Source: an uncultured Lachnospiraceae bacterium (GTDB taxonomy: Bacteria; Bacillota; Clostridia; Lachnospirales; Lachnospiraceae). From it: a DNA stretch of 9,884 nucleotides. A program made the position numbers and the translations under genes. This document shows, piece by piece, positions 6,345-9,884 of this stretch. Position 1 is the stretch's first letter. Each line of letters starts with the position of its first letter. The notes under the pieces are model-generated. The model was not told the DNA's origin. It ran no database searches and was given only the letters and a program-made list of their open reading frames with translations. Location of the stretch: the NCBI GenBank assembly GCA_900313265.1, contig OMRN01000022.1, forward strand, positions 1-9,884, in the 5' to 3' direction.

Positions 6345-8798
6345 ATGATCAGGATGAAAAAAACATGGAAGACTTCAATTGTCGCAGGCTTGTGTCTGGT
6401 GATGCTGCTTACGATGATTCTTCCGTTTATTCCGGCTAAAGCCGATACGGAGAAATTCACGGCCGAAGTACAGGTTGGGTTTGACGGCAAGGCGGAAATG
6501 TTAAAGTACGTGCCGTTTATGGTTACCATCGAAAACAATGATGCGGATTTCTCGGGACGTCTTCAGCTGATTGTTGCAAACAAGGCGAATTATAATCTGA
6601 TGTATGAGACGGATATTTCACTTGCCAGAGGTGAGAAGAAGACCGTCACTTTTGCATGTAAGGTTGTGGACAATCTCGGAAAAATCAATATCCGGATGGC
6701 AAACTCCAAGGGGAAAGTAGTATGGAATACCAATAAGAGATTTACCGTTGATAAAACGGCTTCGCAGAAAATCGATATCGGTATTTTAAGCGATGATTTT
6801 TCCGCACTCGGTTACATGGACAATATGGAATTTTATGACCGTGAAGTTTTTAAAACCAATCTGGTGGAACTGACCGCGGACAATTTTCCGGAAGACGTAA
6901 ACGGACTGGATATGCTTGAAATCATCGTAATCAGCAATTTCAGTACGGATATTCTGACCGATGAACAGATTGAAGCACTGAATATCTGGATCAGCCGTGG
7001 CGGAATGCTTATTGTCGGAACGGGTTCCAATTCGTCAAAAACGCTGTCCAAATTGAACGGAAATGTCGTAAAAGTCACTCCCGAAAAAATGCAGAGATAC
7101 AATACCTCGTTTGGATTGAATTATTACGGGGATGCCGTTGTACCTCAAAGCGGAAACGGCAGCGGATATAGCAGTGACCCTTATTCGGACGACGAATATG
7201 CACAGTATTTCGAAGAGTGGTTCGAAAATGACCGTGCTACCATCGATGAACTTTGCAAAGAAGATTTCATGTATAATTACGGAATTTCCGAGGATGAGCT
7301 GGAAGATGACGGTACATTCCCTTCCTACTGGGAATCGGATTACTATGATTACTGTTTCCGGACCATTTACGATATGTACTGGGGTTCTTCCTGGCAGGAT
7401 TACGGCAATTATACCTATCCGACCGCGACTGCCGATGTGCTTGAGTTCAAAGATGACAAAAATGCGAACATTGATCAGATTTATTTAGGCGATTCCGATG
7501 CCGGCCAGTATGATCTTGCCAGTGTTTACAAAGTAGCGGACGGATATGTGGCTTTATTCGGAATTGATTTTACCATGAATCCGATTCCGAACTATCCTGA
7601 CGCAGACGGAATTCTTCGCTATGTAATCCGGGATTATGTCCTTAACGATGTAATCGAAGCATATGAAAACATCAGTGACAGCGGATATTACAGCTACAAC
7701 ATCGGAAATTTTTCCAAACAGAAATATGATATCCAGTCATTTCTGAATAATATTGCGGCAGCTCCGCTTCCGCCGATGGCGCTTTATATTGTACCGATTC
7801 TGGCATACCTGGTAGCTATTCTGGTTTTATATCTGGTAAACAGAAAGAAGGGTAAAACGTTCCGTCTGTGGTACTGGTATCCGGTTATTGCAATCGGAAT
7901 GGCGGTTGTAATTTACTGCATCGGCTTTTCGACAAGAATTATCAAACCGAGAATCAATACGATGTCTGTTCTGAGACTGAGTTCCACCTCTGCAAGAGAA
8001 CTGAACTATGTGGCGGTTACGACTCCTTCGAATCAGACCTGTGAAGTAACTTTCTCGGATGAATATGATATTCAGTTAACAAGACGAATCAACGGATATT
8101 CCTACGATCAGTCGGATAAAGTGGATCTGGATTCTTACCGTGTGGCATTCCGCAAAGGAATCGGTAAAACGAGTGTACGTTTTGCCGGAAACATCGCCTT
8201 AAGTTCGGACCAGTTCTTACTCGAAAGCATTTATCCGGCCAGCCGCGATTTCGAAGTACAGTATATTGTCAATGTACCGACGGGAACGACAAAGGCGGAG
8301 CAGATTATCGTAAAGAACAATACCGGTGTGGATTTGGAGGATGTTACCGTATTTACGTATTCACCGCAGAGCGGCGGATATTCCTACGGTGATTTGTATG
8401 CCTATTCCCTGGGAAACATGAAAAACGGGGCAAGCGTGGATTTATCTTCGGTAAAATGGAATTCGGACAACCGGACATCCTATAATTATTCCAATGTCAT
8501 GTTAAGCACTGCGGAAAAGAACAGCAAACTGCTCGGATTTTTCTTCGGAAGTCTTTCCGCAAGTTATCTGCAGTTCCGGAACAGAAGCACCTTAGCGGAC
8601 TTCCTTGCACAGACTTCCAGAGATGAACTGAGGGATGACTATGACTCGAAGGGAATCGAAGCGGTTTATATCACCGGATTCCCGAAAGGTTCCATCTGCC
8701 GTGATGTGCAGTTTGATAATAAGTATCGCACGGAGAGAACGGAAGCGGTTATTCAGAAAATATACTATAGTGCCATGCAGACAGTAGAGAAGCAGTAA
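6345..8798 (+). CDS. Large secreted, membrane-anchored protein of a sigma/ABC operon, function unknown
   Basis: An 817-residue protein with a signal peptide (basic MIRMKKTWK, hydrophobic core 11-29, likely cleavage after PAKA at 33). Residues 34-136 look like a beta-sandwich. Residues 141-240 look like an alpha/beta domain, with IGILSDD (145-151), LEIIVIS (191-197) and WISRGGMLIVGTG (215-227), recalling GATase-1-like/DUF4350 domains of extracytoplasmic proteins linked to ABC transporters. Residues 268-360 are rich in Tyr, Asp, Trp and Ser. Two membrane helices (about 478-498 and 509-528) are separated by a basic loop RKKGK. Residues 533-817 form a large beta-rich region, probably outside. If the signal peptide is cleaved, both large parts face outward. 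It lies 27 bp after the anti-sigma candidate and 14 bp before the ABC ATPase gene, so it probably acts with that transporter. The ATG at 6345 is supported by AGAGGA 7 bp upstream. I do not recognise a named family for the whole protein. Confidence 0.8.
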   Translation: MIRMKKTWKTSIVAGLCLVMLLTMILPFIPAKADTEKFTAEVQVGFDGKAEMLKYVPFMVTIENNDADFSGRLQLIVANKANYNLMYETDISLARGEKKTVTFACKVVDNLGKINIRMANSKGKVVWNTNKRFTVDKTASQKIDIGILSDDFSALGYMDNMEFYDREVFKTNLVELTADNFPEDVNGLDMLEIIVISNFSTDILTDEQIEALNIWISRGGMLIVGTGSNSSKTLSKLNGNVVKVTPEKMQRYNTSFGLNYYGDAVVPQSGNGSGYSSDPYSDDEYAQYFEEWFENDRATIDELCKEDFMYNYGISEDELEDDGTFPSYWESDYYDYCFRTIYDMYWGSSWQDYGNYTYPTATADVLEFKDDKNANIDQIYLGDSDAGQYDLASVYKVADGYVALFGIDFTMNPIPNYPDADGILRYVIRDYVLNDVIEAYENISDSGYYSYNIGNFSKQKYDIQSFLNNIAAAPLPPMALYIVPILAYLVAILVLYLVNRKKGKTFRLWYWYPVIAIGMAVVIYCIGFSTRIIKPRINTMSVLRLSSTSARELNYVAVTTPSNQTCEVTFSDEYDIQLTRRINGYSYDQSDKVDLDSYRVAFRKGIGKTSVRFAGNIALSSDQFLLESIYPASRDFEVQYIVNVPTGTTKAEQIIVKNNTGVDLEDVTVFTYSPQSGGYSYGDLYAYSLGNMKNGASVDLSSVKWNSDNRTSYNYSNVMLSTAEKNSKLLGFFFGSLSASYLQFRNRSTLADFLAQTSRDELRDDYDSKGIEAVYITGFPKGSICRDVQFDNKYRTERTEAVIQKIYYSAMQTVEKQ

Positions 8799-8812
8799 GG
8801 GGGAGATTAAAA

Positions 8813-9884
8813 ATGCTGGAAATCAGGAATTTAAATAAAAGATACGGCAATTTTTATGCCCTTCGGAATCTGAATCTGACGGTGGAAGACGGAGAACTGT
8901 TCGGCTTTGTCGGTGCGAACGGTGCGGGAAAAACAACCACAATGAGAATCTGCGTGGGCCTTCTCGGAGCGGATTCGGGAGAAGTATATATTGACGGAAA
9001 AAGAATGCTTTCCAATCACCGTGCGCTCAGCCGGAAAGTCGGATATGTTCCCGATTTCTTCGGTGTATATAATGCGTTTACCGCAATGGAATATATGCAG
9101 TTTTTCGCAGCATCCTACGGCCTGATAGGAGAGGATGCGGACCGGCTTTGCATGGATTTGTTACGGCTTGTGAAACTTGATCATAAGGCGGAAACGGATG
9201 TAAACGGTCTGTCCCGTGGTATGAAACAAAGACTCTGTCTGGCAAGAGCACTCGTGCATAATCCGGATATTCTTTTCTTAGATGAGCCTGCGAGCGGACT
9301 GGATCCCAGAGCCAGATTCGAGTTAAAAGAGATTTTAAAGAACCTCTCATCCATGGGAAAAACCATTATCATTTCCTCGCACATTCTTCCGGAACTTTCG
9401 GAAATGTGTACGACCATCGGTATTATCGATCACGGTCAGATGATGTTAAAGGGTTCGATTGATGATATTCACAGAGCGGCCGCTATGCAGAGCCCTCTTA
9501 TCATTGCGGTTGCGGATTCTGCTGTTGACGATGCTTTCATGATTTTGCAGGAAAATCCTTTTGTTCAGCACTTAAATGCAAGGGGCAATCTGATTGAGGT
9601 TGTATTCACGGGAAATAAACAGGCGGAAGCAGGACTTTTATCCTCTTTGGTTACGGCGGGGATTCCGATTCTTTCCTTTACGAGACAGGAAGGAAGTCTG
9701 GAAGCGTTGTTTATGCAGATTGTAAGCAGAAATTCACCACAGAACCGTGGCCCCGCAAATGCGCAGGGCAAACCCGGAAATAACAGGGGACCGGTACCCG
9801 GACAAAGACCGGCCGGCGGAATGCCGGTGAACGGCGGAATGCCGATGAATGGCGGAATGCCGATGAACGGTGGAATGCCGATGA
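8813..9884 (+). CDS. ABC transporter ATP-binding protein with repetitive C-terminal tail (3' end outside window)
   Basis: An open frame of 357 codons running off the window, with GGGGGAG ending 7 bp before its ATG. Residues 1-220 are a full ABC nucleotide-binding domain of the CcmA/COG1131 (ABC-2 exporter) type: Walker A GANGAGKTT (34-42), signature LSRGMKQ (133-139, for LSGGQ), Walker B ILFLDEP (153-159), D-loop SGLD (161-164) and switch histidine H190. At the Q-loop position the sequence is VPDFFG, with Asp81 where many ABC proteins have Gln. Residues about 221-305 match the usual small C-terminal domain, ending SLEALFMQIV. After that, from about 307, the tail is Pro/Gly/Asn/Gln-rich (NRGPANAQGKPGNNRG) and then repeats GGMPMN. 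It should power a transporter with a permease encoded downstream or with its upstream neighbour; the substrate is unknown. Confidence 0.92.
   Translation, partial: MLEIRNLNKRYGNFYALRNLNLTVEDGELFGFVGANGAGKTTTMRICVGLLGADSGEVYIDGKRMLSNHRALSRKVGYVPDFFGVYNAFTAMEYMQFFAASYGLIGEDADRLCMDLLRLVKLDHKAETDVNGLSRGMKQRLCLARALVHNPDILFLDEPASGLDPRARFELKEILKNLSSMGKTIIISSHILPELSEMCTTIGIIDHGQMMLKGSIDDIHRAAAMQSPLIIAVADSAVDDAFMILQENPFVQHLNARGNLIEVVFTGNKQAEAGLLSSLVTAGIPILSFTRQEGSLEALFMQIVSRNSPQNRGPANAQGKPGNNRGPVPGQRPAGGMPVNGGMPMNGGMPMNGGMPM
9815..9884 (+). repeat. 18-bp tandem repeats encoding GGMPMN (array cut by window edge)
   Basis: Units start at 9815, 9833, 9851 and 9869; the last is cut at 16 of 18 bases. Each reads GGC/GGT GGA ATG CCG ATG/GTG AAC/AAT, giving GGMPVN and then GGMPMN. 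The copies differ by one to three bases, so the array looks recent or kept uniform. It lies in frame inside the ABC ATPase gene and may continue past the window. Confidence 0.9.

Noticed and set aside
7132..7488. Plus-strand open frame of 118 codons inside the 817-residue gene
   Set aside because: It lies wholly inside a larger gene in another frame, with no ribosome site or recognisable domain.

Overview
The window looks like a chromosomal segment of a low-to-mid GC Firmicute, most likely a clostridial relative of the Lachnospiraceae. This is an inference from the gene content, the AGGAGG-type ribosome binding sites, the sigma-A-like promoters and the codon habits (GGA, GAA, CCG, TTA common). 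No 16S or other taxonomic marker is present, so genus and species cannot be given. All genes lie on the + strand and are closely packed. There are no tRNAs, rRNAs, CRISPR arrays, transposases or phage genes, and no gene-free stretch exceeds 300 bases.

Layout. (1) 2-1318: the 3' part of a surface or membrane protein with an Ig-like piece, a very long Glu/Lys/Arg helix of the ER/K type encoded by degenerate 45-48 bp repeats, one membrane segment and a small C-terminal domain. (2) 1406-2461: hisC, histidinol-phosphate aminotransferase, with its own good promoter. (3) 2571-3068: a small membrane protein of the COG2426 / 'small multidrug export' family, with an extended -10 promoter and a clear intrinsic terminator. 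(4) 3152-4766: a class I SAM methyltransferase overlapping hslO, the redox chaperone Hsp33. (5) 4817 to the end: an ECF-type sigma factor gene overlapping a single-pass membrane protein gene (probable anti-sigma factor), then an 817-residue secreted and membrane-anchored protein, then an ABC transporter ATPase cut by the window edge.

Block 5 is the most interesting part. Its genes are spaced or overlapped as one operon, which suggests an envelope-signal-responsive unit: the sigma factor and its membrane partner control a two-membrane-segment extracytoplasmic protein and an ABC-2-type ATPase. The ATPase is unusual in carrying, after a complete nucleotide-binding domain, a Gly/Pro/Asn/Met-rich tail built from 18-bp tandem repeats (GGMPMN). 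The permease is not in the window and may lie downstream. The Ig / ER/K-helix / membrane protein in block 1 is a second unusual item. The remaining genes are ordinary housekeeping or metabolic genes.
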